DNA of 50,217 nucleotides from Prevotella sp. (lineage in GTDB: Bacteria; Bacteroidota; Bacteroidia; Bacteroidales; Bacteroidaceae): NCBI GenBank assembly GCA_017554105.1, contig JAFZIY010000002.1, positions 1 to 50,217 on the forward strand, written 5' to 3'. Position 1 is the stretch's first letter, and each line of letters opens with the position of its first letter. A program made the translations under genes and the position numbers. The notes under the pieces were generated by a model. That model was given only the letters and a program-made list of their open reading frames with translations. It searched no databases and was not told the DNA's origin. Of this stretch, positions 8,531-17,251 are shown one piece after another.

Positions 8531-9891
8531 TGGCAAACAAACCAAGCATACCAAAGGGCACTCGCGACTTCTCGCCGATGGAGATGTCGAAGCGCAACTA
8601 TATCTTCAACACCATAAAAGAAGTTTATTCCCTCTATGGCTTCCAGCAGATAGAGACGCCTGCGATGGAGACTCTGCAGACGCTGATGGGAAAGTATGGA
8701 GAGGAAGGCGACAAACTGCTGTTCAAGGTGCTCAATAGCGGCGATTTCCTCAGTAAGGTGTCTGATGAGGAACTGCAGGAGAAGAATGTGCTGCATCTTG
8801 CGTCACGTCTTTGTGAGAAGGGACTGCGCTACGACCTTACGGTGCCTTTTGCACGTTATGTGGTAATGCACCGCGAGGAGTTGCAGATGCCGTTCAAGCG
8901 TTATCAGATACAACCTGTATGGCGTGCCGACCGTCCACAGAAAGGTCGCTATCGTGAGTTCTACCAGTGTGATGCCGACATAGTTGGTTCCGACTCTCTG
9001 CTCAATGAGGTGGAACTGATGCAGATAGTCGACACGGTGTTTACGCGCTTCGGTGTTCGTGTGCAGATAAAAATCAACAACCGCAAGATACTTTCCGGCA
9101 TCGCGGAGGTAATCGGAGAACCGGAGAAGATTGTTGACATCACCGTTGCCATCGACAAACTTGACAAGATAGGACTTGAGGCTGTAAACGAGGAACTTGC
9201 AAAGGACGGCATAAGCAGCGAGGCAATAGAGAAACTGCAGCCGATAATATCGCTTAGTGGCTCGAACGACGAGAAACTCAGCGTTATCAGCGAAGTCCTT
9301 GAGGGTTCTGAAATAGGCAAGAAAGGCCTGGAAGAGACACGTTTCATTCTTGACACTCTTAAGAAGTGCGGCCTTAACAACGAGATACAACTCGACCTAA
9401 CACTTGCCCGCGGACTGAACTACTACACAGGTGCTATCTTCGAAGTGAAGGCTCTCGACGTGCAGATAGGAAGCATCACGGGTGGAGGACGCTACGACAA
9501 CCTTACTGGAATATTCGGTATGCCGGGACTGAGCGGTGTGGGTATCTCCTTCGGTGCCGACCGTATATTCGACGTGCTGAACCAACTCGACCTCTATCCT
9601 AAGGAGGCGGTGGATGCGACAAGGCTGCTCTTCATAAACTTCGGTGAAAAAGAGATGGAGTATTGTCTCCCGATTGCTGCCCAGGCACGCAAGGCGGGCA
9701 TTGCTACGGAAACATATCCGGATGCTGTCAAGATGAAGAAGCAGATGAGTTATGCCAATGCCAAGAACATTCCTTTCGTTGCTATCGTTGGAGAGAACGA
9801 GATGGCTGAGGGAAAGGTGATGCTCAAGGATATGGTGAAGGGCGAGCAGCGTCTTGTTACGGCAGAGGAACTCATAGCAGCACTTTCATAA
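8530..9891 (+). CDS. hisS: Histidyl-tRNA synthetase
   Basis: Charges tRNA-His with histidine. A class II synthetase of 453 residues, somewhat longer than the E. coli enzyme, as usual in Bacteroidota. Motif 1 is in the N-terminal PKGTRDFSP segment. Motif 2 is [20 protein letters not shown]. The HisA-type signature is [15 protein letters not shown], and motif 3 follows in [12 protein letters not shown]. The C-terminal anticodon-binding domain runs from about residue 360. It is joined to purA by TAATG. Confidence 0.97.
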   Translation: MANKPSIPKGTRDFSPMEMSKRNYIFNTIKEVYSLYGFQQIETPAMETLQTLMGKYGEEGDKLLFKVLNSGDFLSKVSDEELQEKNVLHLASRLCEKGLRYDLTVPFARYVVMHREELQMPFKRYQIQPVWRADRPQKGRYREFYQCDADIVGSDSLLNEVELMQIVDTVFTRFGVRVQIKINNRKILSGIAEVIGEPEKIVDITVAIDKLDKIGLEAVNEELAKDGISSEAIEKLQPIISLSGSNDEKLSVISEVLEGSEIGKKGLEETRFILDTLKKCGLNNEIQLDLTLARGLNYYTGAIFEVKALDVQIGSITGGGRYDNLTGIFGMPGLSGVGISFGADRIFDVLNQLDLYPKEAVDATRLLFINFGEKEMEYCLPIAAQARKAGIATETYPDAVKMKKQMSYANAKNIPFVAIVGENEMAEGKVMLKDMVKGEQRLVTAEELIAALS

Positions 9892-9932
9892 GAAGGCTGA
9901 AACAAACTACTTGAAATACTATCTTACTGTTC

Positions 9933-10928
9933 ATGAAATACCTGAAAGGTGCCGCTCTTTTCATTGTGGCAATAGTCGTGCTTGCCTCTTTCTGCAAAGA
10001 CAAGAGGATAACCATCTTTATGGTGGGCGACAGTACAATGGCCAACAAGGATATCAGTGGCGGAAAAGTTGAAAGAGGGTGGGGTATGATGCTCTGCAAC
10101 TACTTCTCGGATGATGTGGTTGTGGACAATCATGCCAAGAATGGTAGGTCGAGCAAGAGTTTTATTGATGAGGGACTATGGGATAATGTGCTGGACAAGA
10201 TCACCCCAGGTGACTATGTTTTCATCCAGTTCGGACATAACGATGAGAAAGATGCTCCTGCACGTCATACCGAACCAGGTACTACCTTTGATGCAGCATT
10301 GCGGAAATATGTTTTGGAGACACGTGCGAAAGGTGGCATCCCAGTCTTGTTTAATGCCGTTGTGAGGCGAAAATTCTACCGCGAAGGCGATGACAGTGTT
10401 GATGACGAGTTGCTCAGGGACACGAAATATGCTGATGAGAAAATCAACAGCGACACGCTTATTGACACACATGGTGCATATCTTCTTTCACCACTTAATG
10501 TCGCAAGAGAACTAAACGTACCCTTTGTGGATGCCAACAAGGTGACACACGACCTCGAACAGAGTATGGGTGCAATAGAGTCGAGGCGTCTTCACATGTG
10601 GTTCAGGCCCGGCGAGGAACCAAGTGTTCCGGAGGGAAGACAGGATAATACTCATTATAATATATATGGTGCAAATATTGTGGCATCATTGCTCGTTGAT
10701 GAGATAGCGCGGCAGGTTCCTTCACTGAGGAAATATGTACGGCATTATGACAGTAGCGTCGCATCAGACGGGAAAGGCTTGTACTTTAATCCTCAGGATG
10801 CCGTTGACAACGCTCCTTCTCACAAGAAGACAAGGATACTCATAAACAAAGGAACGTGGAAAAAGCCTGTTGTTCCTAAAGAAAAGAAGATAAAATTCGT
10901 TATGCGCAAGGATGCACATTGGGAATAA
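9933..10928 (+). CDS. SGNH-fold esterase, rhamnogalacturonan acetylesterase-like
   Basis: A 331-residue exported hydrolase. The N-terminal hydrophobic segment (about 7-20) is a signal peptide or anchor. The SGNH blocks are visible: GDST with nucleophile Ser34, the Gly at about 71, FGHND with Asn103, and DNTHY with Asp238 and His241. The spacing of the blocks and the DNTHY sequence are those of rhamnogalacturonan acetylesterases, which deacetylate pectin. No other polysaccharide-utilisation genes adjoin it, so the pectin substrate is inferred from the family only. A possible insert of charged residues lies at about 145-170. It follows hisS by 41 bp with no clear promoter in between. Confidence 0.85.
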   Translation: MKYLKGAALFIVAIVVLASFCKDKRITIFMVGDSTMANKDISGGKVERGWGMMLCNYFSDDVVVDNHAKNGRSSKSFIDEGLWDNVLDKITPGDYVFIQFGHNDEKDAPARHTEPGTTFDAALRKYVLETRAKGGIPVLFNAVVRRKFYREGDDSVDDELLRDTKYADEKINSDTLIDTHGAYLLSPLNVARELNVPFVDANKVTHDLEQSMGAIESRRLHMWFRPGEEPSVPEGRQDNTHYNIYGANIVASLLVDEIARQVPSLRKYVRHYDSSVASDGKGLYFNPQDAVDNAPSHKKTRILINKGTWKKPVVPKEKKIKFVMRKDAHWE

Positions 10929-10983
10929 ACAGACTTCATGAGAAATAAAAAAAGTCATGTCTATCAAAATATTTTGTTAAATA

Positions 10984-11015
10984 TTTGGTAAATATGGCTT
11001 TTCTTATTATATTTG
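10984..11015 (+). promoter_or_regulatory. Promoter of the rubrerythrin gene
   Basis: TTTG at 10984-10987 and TATATTTG at 11008-11015, with 20 bp between, are an excellent fit to the Bacteroidota consensus. The ATG is at 11050. Confidence 0.75.
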
Positions 11016-11049
11016 CAAAACATATTGTTAATCTAAATACAATCACATT

Positions 11050-11604
11050 ATGAAGAAAAAGTTTATATGTACCGTTTGTGGATATGTCCATGAAGGACCA
11101 GAGCCACCAGAGAAGTGTCCTGTATGCAAAGTGCCAGCAAGCAAGTTCAAGGAACTCGTAGAGGACGAAGATGAAGCATTTGCTACTGTTCACGAACTCG
11201 GAGCAGCACGTAAGGAAGGTGCTGACGAGGAAATGATAAAGGACCTGAAGAATCATTTCGATGGAGAGTGTGGTGAAGTGGGAATGTATCTCGCTATGAG
11301 CCGTCAGGCTGACCGCGAGGGCTATCCTGAGATTGCAGAGGCATTTAAGCGCTATGCCTTCGAAGAGGCTGAGCATGCAAGTAAGTTTGCTGAACTTCTG
11401 GGCGATGTCCTGAAGGACACCAAGAGCAATCTTGAGGCACGTATTGCAGCAGAGCGTGGTGCATGTGAGGACAAGTTCCGCATAGCACGCAATGCAAAGG
11501 CTGCCAACATGGATGCCACACACGACACTGTTCATGAGATGGCGAAGGACGAGGCACGTCACTGTGCTGGCTTCCAAGGCCTTTACAAGCGCTATTTCAA
11601 ATAA
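11050..11604 (+). CDS. Reverse rubrerythrin (rubredoxin domain first)
   Basis: A 184-residue non-haem iron protein that reduces peroxide in anaerobes. An N-terminal rubredoxin-like domain holds the iron-binding Cys7, Cys10, Cys23 and Cys26. The ferritin-like diiron domain follows, with ligand motifs [14 protein letters not shown] and DEARH. The domain order is opposite to classical rubrerythrin, which is the form seen in several anaerobes, including Bacteroides. It has its own strong promoter and a terminator, so it is a single-gene unit. A role in oxygen or peroxide defence is inferred from the family. Confidence 0.93.
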   Translation: MKKKFICTVCGYVHEGPEPPEKCPVCKVPASKFKELVEDEDEAFATVHELGAARKEGADEEMIKDLKNHFDGECGEVGMYLAMSRQADREGYPEIAEAFKRYAFEEAEHASKFAELLGDVLKDTKSNLEARIAAERGACEDKFRIARNAKAANMDATHDTVHEMAKDEARHCAGFQGLYKRYFK

Positions 11605-11636
11605 GAGAAAGACCGTCTCTTATCGTTAACACAATG

Positions 11637-11673
11637 CCCTTCAGTACTTTTACTCCTACTGAGGGGTATTTTT
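11637..11673 (+). terminator. Rho-independent terminator after the rubrerythrin gene
   Basis: A 10-bp stem (11637-11646 with 11657-11666, one G-T pair) with a 10-base loop is followed by TATTTTTA. Confidence 0.75.
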
Positions 11674-11728
11674 ATGTTGACGTGTCATCTGCTATATGTA
11701 GTAGTTCATAATTCGCGAAACAAAATCT

Positions 11729-11760
11729 TTTGCACAATTGAATTATTCTTTGTAACTTTG
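11729..11760 (+). promoter_or_regulatory. Promoter of the TamL-like gene
   Basis: TTTG at 11729-11732 and TAACTTTG at 11753-11760 with a 20-bp spacer. The ATG at 11769 is only 8 bp past the -7 box, so the mRNA leader is very short or absent. Confidence 0.65.
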
Positions 11761-11768
11761 CACATGAT

Positions 11769-13991
11769 ATGAGAGAATGTAGGCTTCACGCACATTCCAT
11801 CTCCTTGCTGCTTTTCATTGTGGCAGTAATGATTGTTGGTTGCTCGACACAGAAGTTTGTGCCGGACAAGGAGTACCTGCTCTCTAAGGTGGAGGTGAAG
11901 AGTGATGTTGACGATGTTGATGCCGCTATGCTGCATCAGTATGTCAGGCAAAAGGCTAACTCCAAGTGGTTCTCTCTCTTTAATGTTCCTCTGGGCACCT
12001 ATTCGCTTGCTGGAAAGGACACTACGAAATGGATAAACAGGACGCTGAAGAGCATCGGTGAAAAGCCTGTAATATATGATAGCGCCCAGGCACGGCTTTC
12101 ATGTCAGGACCTGTTAACGGCAATGCATAACATGGGTTACATGAATGCTTCCGTGTCGCTTAGCAAGAAAATCAGCGGTAAGAAGATTGCTCTTAAGTAC
12201 GACGTTCATCCTGGTGAACCTTTTTATATAAGGAACGTGGATTATGTCATTGATGATCCTGTCATTGAGCAACTGCTCGGACTCAGGGATTCTTCCAAGT
12301 GGGGACTGCATAGGGGTATGAAGTTTACTGTGGCCAATCTCGACAATGAGCGCAAAAGAATAACCAACCTTTTACAGAATGAAGGCTATTACAGGTTTAA
12401 CAAAGACTTCATAAGGTTCTCTGCCGACTCTACGGCTAATCTTAGAGAGGTGGATGTGGTGCTTCATTTGTTGAGGTATAAGCCAAATAATAATGCCGAG
12501 GTGACTCTGCATCCGAGGTATTTCATCGGCTCAGTGGAGTATGTGGCAATTGGCGAGGATGAGGTTCATCTTCGTCAGAAGGTGCTCGATGACAACAACA
12601 TGATAGAAACTGGACATCCATATAGTGCCAGAGCCTTACAACGTACATATAACAATCTCGGCAATCTTGCCGCCTTGGGATATACCAACATTGGTTTCAC
12701 TGAACGCAAGGACACGACGCTGCTTGATTGTATAATACACTTGAGTCGGAAGAAGCCCAATACCATAAGTTTCCAACCTGAAGGTACCAATACCGCAGGT
12801 AACCTAGGTGCCGCAGCATCCGTGACATGGACAAACAGAAATCTCTTTCGTGGTTCGGAGCAGTTGAGCATTGAGTTGAGAGGTGCTTTCGAGGCTATTA
12901 CAGGACTTGAAGGATACCAGAATGAGAACTACACGGAATTTGGTGTTGAGACACGACTGGAGTTCCCGCGATTTGTGGCTCCGTTCCTTTCCCGCTCATT
13001 CCGACGTAACTCAAGAGCGACAAGTGAGTTGTCTATAAGTTATGACATGCAGAACCGTCCTGAGTTCCATCGTCGCGTGTTCTCTGCGGCGTGGAGGTAT
13101 AAGTGGAGTGATGCGCGTCATTTCACTACTTATCGCTTCGATTTACTTGACCTCAACTATATCTACATGCCGTGGATCTCGCCTACATTCAAGACCGAAT
13201 ATCTTGACAATGCGAGCAGTAGGAATGCCATATTAAGGTACAATTATGAAGACCTGTTTATAACAAAGATAGGTTTTGGCGTGAATTATAATAACGGCAT
13301 ACGTGCTTTCAGGGCAAACATTGAGACCTCTGGTAATCTTCTTAGTGCTATTTCCCACATGTCGAAAGGTAAAAAGAACGAAGATGGACAATATACCTTA
13401 TTTAATATAGCGTATGCGCAATATGTCAAGTTTGATATCGACTATTCCCGTGTGTGGCGTATCGATAAGCATAACTCCTTTGGAGTGCACGGTGCCTTAG
13501 GAATTGCTTATCCTTACGGCAACAGTAAGGTGCTTCCTTTTGAGAAACGCTATTTCGGTGGTGGTGCAAACTCTGTACGTGGATGGAATGTTAGAGGACT
13601 GGGACCAGGAAAGTTTAAGGGAACAAATGGTGCCATTGACTTCATTAACCAGACGGGTGACATGAAACTTGACCTTAGTGCTGAGTATCGCACATATTTG
13701 TTCTGGAAGATAGACGGTGCAGTATTCGTCGATGCGGGTAATATTTGGACGTTGCGTGAATATGAGGAACAGCCAGGTGGTCAGTTCTCATTCAAGGATT
13801 TCTACAAAGAGATTGCCGTAGCCTATGGAGTGGGATTCCGTCTGAACTTTGGATATTTCCTGTTGCGCTTCGATATGGGTATGAAAGCAATTAATCCTGC
13901 CTACGAAACAAAAGAAGAACACTATGCCATCATTCACCCGAAGCTTAGTCGTGACTTCGCTTTTCACTTCGCGGTAGGCCTTCCATTCTGA
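11769..13991 (+). CDS. tamL: BamA/TamA-superfamily outer-membrane lipoprotein (TamL type)
   Basis: A 740-residue Omp85-family protein involved in outer-membrane assembly. The signal sequence ends in MIVGC, so Cys25 is probably lipidated, which distinguishes TamL of Bacteroidota from BamA and TamA. POTRA-like repeats occupy about 30-320, and the 16-strand barrel follows. The family motif VRGW lies in the barrel (GGGANSVRGWNVRGLGPG), and the last residues end in aromatic FHFAVGLPF, the barrel-targeting signature. The partner gene tamB is not in this window. The 3' end overlaps the end of the convergent lipoprotein gene by 47 bp. TamL rather than a second BamA is the better call because of the lipobox and the short length. 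Confidence 0.85.
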   Translation: MRECRLHAHSISLLLFIVAVMIVGCSTQKFVPDKEYLLSKVEVKSDVDDVDAAMLHQYVRQKANSKWFSLFNVPLGTYSLAGKDTTKWINRTLKSIGEKPVIYDSAQARLSCQDLLTAMHNMGYMNASVSLSKKISGKKIALKYDVHPGEPFYIRNVDYVIDDPVIEQLLGLRDSSKWGLHRGMKFTVANLDNERKRITNLLQNEGYYRFNKDFIRFSADSTANLREVDVVLHLLRYKPNNNAEVTLHPRYFIGSVEYVAIGEDEVHLRQKVLDDNNMIETGHPYSARALQRTYNNLGNLAALGYTNIGFTERKDTTLLDCIIHLSRKKPNTISFQPEGTNTAGNLGAAASVTWTNRNLFRGSEQLSIELRGAFEAITGLEGYQNENYTEFGVETRLEFPRFVAPFLSRSFRRNSRATSELSISYDMQNRPEFHRRVFSAAWRYKWSDARHFTTYRFDLLDLNYIYMPWISPTFKTEYLDNASSRNAILRYNYEDLFITKIGFGVNYNNGIRAFRANIETSGNLLSAISHMSKGKKNEDGQYTLFNIAYAQYVKFDIDYSRVWRIDKHNSFGVHGALGIAYPYGNSKVLPFEKRYFGGGANSVRGWNVRGLGPGKFKGTNGAIDFINQTGDMKLDLSAEYRTYLFWKIDGAVFVDAGNIWTLREYEEQPGGQFSFKDFYKEIAVAYGVGFRLNFGYFLLRFDMGMKAINPAYETKEEHYAIIHPKLSRDFAFHFAVGLPF

Positions 13992-14409
13992 CCTTCCATG
14001 ACTTGCCTTCCTTCACAAGCATAATATCGAACAGTCCTTCGTCGACGACGTGTCCTTTCTTTCCTATAGTGTCTGCTTCAAAATAGTTGGTCACTTTGAT
14101 GGTAGCATGACATTCCGTATCGTCTCCGCTGACATCACTGACCTCGATACTTGCTTCTTCCTCGAGTCCATGCAGGAGTTCGATATCCTCTTTTGTTATC
14201 TGGCTTGCCGCAAAGCTAATCCACTTTTCACTTTCCTGGGTGCAGTACTTTGCGGAGTTCTTGTATCTAAGGTTGAAATAGTTTTCGGCAAATGCTTCTG
14301 CAACGTCTTCTGCATTAGAGGGATTGACTGAAGAAGGCATGTTGCATGAAAAGAGCAACGTCGCAAATAATACCGTTGATATATTAATCAGATTGTTCTT
14401 TATAGCCAT
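13945..14409 (-). CDS. Small exported lipoprotein, DUF4878-like
   Basis: A 154-residue minus-strand protein. The signal peptide ends in LLFSC, so Cys22 is the likely lipidation site. The mature part has the alternating helices and strands of an NTF2-like fold. An EDVAEAFAENYFNLRY start and a C-terminal LVKEGKSWKVRM strand are typical of DUF4878-type lipoproteins. Function is unknown. The last 15 codons overlap the end of the TamL-like gene tail to tail, which is uncommon. The start lies 122 bp from the divergent MBL gene, with promoters for both in the gap. Confidence 0.85.
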   Translation of the reverse strand: MAIKNNLINISTVLFATLLFSCNMPSSVNPSNAEDVAEAFAENYFNLRYKNSAKYCTQESEKWISFAASQITKEDIELLHGLEEEASIEVSDVSGDDTECHATIKVTNYFEADTIGKKGHVVDEGLFDIMLVKEGKSWKVRMEGLPRSEKRSHD

Positions 14410-14463
14410 AAGTATTTTCGTCTTTGAATGCTTAGAAATAATATTAATAAGATTAAATCAGTG

Positions 14464-14471
14464 CAAAGATA
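14464..14471 (-). promoter_or_regulatory. Possible -7 box for the small lipoprotein gene
   Basis: The minus-strand sequence TATCTTTG fits the -7 consensus, 55 bp upstream of the lipoprotein start. I see no matching TTTG at the expected distance. Confidence 0.45.
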
Positions 14472-14481
14472 GTGAAATTCT

Positions 14482-14512
14482 TTTGTAGTTAATCTATTTT
14501 TGATTACTTTTG
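14482..14512 (+). promoter_or_regulatory. Promoter of the MBL-fold hydrolase gene
   Basis: TTTG at 14482-14485 and TACTTTTG at 14505-14512 with a 19-bp spacer. A second, weaker -7 box (TATTTTTG) is at 14495-14502. Confidence 0.6.
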
Positions 14513-14531
14513 TATCAAAATACACGCATTA

Positions 14532-15335
14532 ATGTTTAAATTCATCTCTTTTGGCAGTGGGAGCAGTGGCAATTGCTATTACCTTTTCACTGAGACCGAC
14601 GGGCTTCTCATAGATGCCGGCGTGGGTGTGAGGTCTCTGAAGAAATGGTTTGCCGATAATGGTCTCCCAATGTCAACGATCCATAGCATATTAATCACCC
14701 ACGATCATGCCGACCATGTTAAATGTGTCGGAAGTTTAAGCAATGACCTGAAGTTGCCTGTCTATGCCACGCGCCTTGTTCATTCCGGAATAGAGAATAA
14801 CTATTGTGTAAGGCAAAAGGTTAACGGCGCAAATATCAAGTATATTGAGAAACAAACAACTTTCGAAATCAGTGATTTCAGGATCACACCTTTTGGAATT
14901 CCTCATGATAGTACCGACAATGTGGGATATTTTATAGAGCATGACGGAGTTGGATTTTGTCTAATGACGGATGCTGGTCATGTGACAGATGAAATGAAGT
15001 CTTATATTATGCGGGCCAACTATCTTGTCATTGAGGCCAATCATGATGACGAGATGCTTATGTCTGGACCATATCCGGAGCATCTGAAGGAAAGAGTGGC
15101 GAGCGATGAGGGACATCTTTCAAACAAGTCATGTGCCGTAGCATTGGCAGAGAATGCTACTGGTAATCTTAGGCATGTATGGCTTTGTCATCTTAGCGAG
15201 GAGAACAATCATCCGGAACTTGCAAGAAAAACCGTTCAGATGATACTTCGTAACTATGGGATAATTGCCGGCAAGGATTTCAATCTTGAAGTGCTAAAAC
15301 GTAAAACTCCGAGTATAATCTTCAATTTGACATGA
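14532..15335 (+). CDS. MBL-fold metallo-hydrolase, YycJ/WalJ-like
   Basis: A 267-residue protein beginning with the family hallmark FISFGSGSSGNCYYL. The metallo-beta-lactamase metal-binding motif THDHADH lies at 56-62, with further ligands in LMTDAGH and near the end in VWLCHLSEENNHPE. WalJ-type proteins are cytosolic nucleases or phosphodiesterases; in Firmicutes one is linked to the WalRK system and to DNA repair. No two-component genes are next to it here. The gene is transcribed alone from its own promoter, with 157 bp to the ribosomal protein unit. The precise substrate is unknown. Confidence 0.88.
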   Translation: MFKFISFGSGSSGNCYYLFTETDGLLIDAGVGVRSLKKWFADNGLPMSTIHSILITHDHADHVKCVGSLSNDLKLPVYATRLVHSGIENNYCVRQKVNGANIKYIEKQTTFEISDFRITPFGIPHDSTDNVGYFIEHDGVGFCLMTDAGHVTDEMKSYIMRANYLVIEANHDDEMLMSGPYPEHLKERVASDEGHLSNKSCAVALAENATGNLRHVWLCHLSEENNHPELARKTVQMILRNYGIIAGKDFNLEVLKRKTPSIIFNLT

Positions 15336-15413
15336 TTTGAGTGCAATTGATGCTTGTAAATGGTGCCAAAACTCAAAAAAAAACTTAATTGACAATATTA
15401 ATAAAAGAAATAT

Positions 15414-15444
15414 TTTGTTAATTCGGGAAAAGTTTGTAATTTTG
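15414..15444 (+). promoter_or_regulatory. Promoter of the rpmB-rpmG-DUF4295 unit
   Basis: TTTG at 15414-15417 and TAATTTTG at 15437-15444, with a 19-bp spacer. The first ATG is at 15493. Confidence 0.7.
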
Positions 15445-15492
15445 CACCCTGTTTGGAATAAGTATCAAAAAATCAGAAAAAAGTAGATAGAA

Positions 15493-15756
15493 ATGTCGAA
15501 GATTTGTCAGATTACGGGAAAGAAAGCACAGATAGGCAACAACGTTTCCCATTCGAAGCATCGCACAAAGCGCAGCTTTGATGTAAACCTGTTCAGCAAG
15601 AAGTTCTACTATGTAGAGGAAAGTTGCTGGATAAGCCTTAAGATAAGCGCAGCAGGCTTGCGCCTAATTAATAAAATTGGTCTCGACGCTGCTTTAAAGC
15701 AGGCAGTTGCCAAAGGATACTGTGACTGGAAAGACATTAAAGTTATAGGAGAATAA
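15493..15756 (+). CDS. rpmB: 50S ribosomal protein L28
   Basis: An 87-residue protein of the large ribosomal subunit. The N-terminal [11 protein letters not shown] is the L28 signature, and the basic core [14 protein letters not shown] follows. Only one Cys is in the first block, so the CxxC zinc site of some L28 proteins is missing and this is the zinc-independent form. It is first in an operon with L33 and DUF4295, a Bacteroidota arrangement; the next gene begins 5 bp later. Confidence 0.97.
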   Translation: MSKICQITGKKAQIGNNVSHSKHRTKRSFDVNLFSKKFYYVEESCWISLKISAAGLRLINKIGLDAALKQAVAKGYCDWKDIKVIGE

Positions 15757-15761
15757 TCATC

Positions 15762-15950
15762 ATGGCAAAGAAAGCAAAAGGTAATAGGGTACAGGTTATT
15801 CTTGAATGCACAGAGATGAAGAATAGCGGTCTTCCAGGAACAAGTCGCTATATCACAACAAAGAACCGCAAGAATACCCCAGAGCGTATGGAGTTGAAGA
15901 AGTACAACCCCATTCTGAAGCGTATGACTGTTCATAAGGAAATTAAATAA
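15762..15950 (+). CDS. rpmG: 50S ribosomal protein L33
   Basis: A 62-residue protein with L33 features: the start [18 protein letters not shown], then [21 protein letters not shown]. It has a single Cys and no CxxC pairs, so it is the zinc-free type, like L28 beside it. It lies between L28 and the DUF4295 gene in one transcript. Confidence 0.97.
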   Translation: MAKKAKGNRVQVILECTEMKNSGLPGTSRYITTKNRKNTPERMELKKYNPILKRMTVHKEIK

Positions 15951-15966
15951 TTAAAACAGAAACGAG

Positions 15967-16125
15967 ATGGCAAAGAAAACTGTCGCAACCCTCCACGAAG
16001 GTTCTAAGGACGGGCGTGCATACACAAAGGTGATCAAGATGGAAAAGAGCCCAAAGACTGGTGCTTACATCTTCAATGAGCAGATGGTTCCTAACGAAGC
16101 CGTTAAGGATTTCTTCAAGAATTGA
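15967..16125 (+). CDS. DUF4295 small ribosome-operon protein
   Basis: A 52-residue basic protein (MAKKTVATLHEGSKDG... ending AVKDFFKN) found next to L28 and L33 in Bacteroidota and annotated as DUF4295. It starts 16 bp after the L33 stop and is followed by a terminator, so it is the last gene of the unit. Its position suggests an accessory or phylum-specific ribosomal component, but the function is inferred from context only. Confidence 0.9.
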   Translation: MAKKTVATLHEGSKDGRAYTKVIKMEKSPKTGAYIFNEQMVPNEAVKDFFKN

Positions 16126-16150
16126 TTTTCTTATAATTACTATAGAATTA

Positions 16151-16188
16151 AGCCGCAACATTTATGATGTTTGCGGCTAATTTTATTT
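16151..16188 (+). terminator. Rho-independent terminator after the L28/L33/DUF4295 unit
   Basis: AGCCGCAACAT and ATGTTTGCGGCT (16151-16178) form a stem with one bulged base and a 5-base loop, followed by TTTTATTT. Confidence 0.8.
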
Positions 16189-16216
16189 ATAACCGTCAAT
16201 AAAAAGACCAGTTAGA

Positions 16217-16248
16217 TTTGCTATTATAAAAGATTTGATGTAATTTTG
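16217..16248 (+). promoter_or_regulatory. Promoter of ftsY
   Basis: TTTG at 16217-16220 and TAATTTTG at 16241-16248 with a 20-bp spacer. The ATG is at 16266, so the leader is short. Confidence 0.7.
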
Positions 16249-16265
16249 TAGGCAAATTAGATATT

Positions 16266-17222
16266 ATGGCTATTTTTGGATTATTTAATAAGAAAAAAAA
16301 AGAGACACTCGATAAAGGTCTTGAAAAAACGAAAGAGAGTGTTTTCTCGAAACTGGCACGTGCCGTTGCCGGCAAGTCAAAAGTGGATGATGACGTTCTC
16401 GACAACCTTGAAGAAGTGCTTATTACCAGTGACGTGGGTGTAGACACTACTTTGAAGATTATAGAAAAGATTGAGAATAGAGTCGCACGTGACAAGTATG
16501 TTTCCACATCAGAACTGAATGGTATCTTAAGAGAGGAAATCGCCGACCTTCTTGCAGAAAATAATACTGAGGATAATGACAACTGGGACCTGCCATCAGA
16601 TCATGTTCCATACGTGATTCTTGTTGTTGGCGTGAATGGAGTAGGCAAGACGACGACTATTGGAAAACTTGCATATCAGTTCAAGAATGCAGGCAAGACC
16701 GTATATCTTGGTGCTGCCGACACCTTCAGGGCTGCTGCCGTAGAACAGTTATGCATCTGGGGAGAGCGCGTCGGTTGTCCTGTGATAAAGCAAAAGATGG
16801 GAAGTGACCCTGCTTCTGTTGCATACGACACTCTATGTTCGGCAAAGGCAAACGGGGCAGACGTTGTTCTTATTGACACAGCAGGACGCTTACATAATAA
16901 AGTGGGCTTGATGAACGAGCTTAAGAAGATTAAGGATGTCATGAAAAAAGTGGCTCCGACTGCTCCCGATGAGGTCTTGCTTGTTCTTGATGGCAGTACA
17001 GGCCAGAATGCTTTCGAGCAAGCAAAGCAGTTCGCTGCCGTTACCCAGATAACAAGTCTTGCTATCACGAAACTCGACGGTACAGCAAAGGGTGGAGTTG
17101 TGATAGGCATCAGCGACCAGTTGAAGGTTCCTGTGAAATACATCGGTCTTGGTGAGGGAATGGAAGACCTTCAACTCTTTAATAGACGACAGTTTGTTGA
17201 TTCGTTGTTCAGCAACGATTAG
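16266..17222 (+). CDS. ftsY: Signal recognition particle receptor FtsY
   Basis: The SRP receptor GTPase, which docks ribosome-nascent chains to the inner-membrane translocon. It has 318 residues with a short basic N-terminus and no acidic A domain, as in many Bacteroidota. The N domain spans about 20-100. In the G domain, G1 is GVNGVGKT (122-129), the insertion-box segment is near DTFRAAAVEQL, G3 is DTAGR (204-208) and G4 is TKLDGTAKGG. Transcription starts at its own promoter and probably continues into rimO, 29 bp downstream, and the HU genes. Confidence 0.97.
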   Translation: MAIFGLFNKKKKETLDKGLEKTKESVFSKLARAVAGKSKVDDDVLDNLEEVLITSDVGVDTTLKIIEKIENRVARDKYVSTSELNGILREEIADLLAENNTEDNDNWDLPSDHVPYVILVVGVNGVGKTTTIGKLAYQFKNAGKTVYLGAADTFRAAAVEQLCIWGERVGCPVIKQKMGSDPASVAYDTLCSAKANGADVVLIDTAGRLHNKVGLMNELKKIKDVMKKVAPTAPDEVLLVLDGSTGQNAFEQAKQFAAVTQITSLAITKLDGTAKGGVVIGISDQLKVPVKYIGLGEGMEDLQLFNRRQFVDSLFSND

Positions 17223-17251
17223 TGTTATAGAATATAACGGTAGGTATTGTC

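Noticed and set aside
10932-10966. Possible terminator between the esterase and rubrerythrin genes
   Set aside because: The stem needs a three-base bulge and a 13-base loop, and no T run follows.
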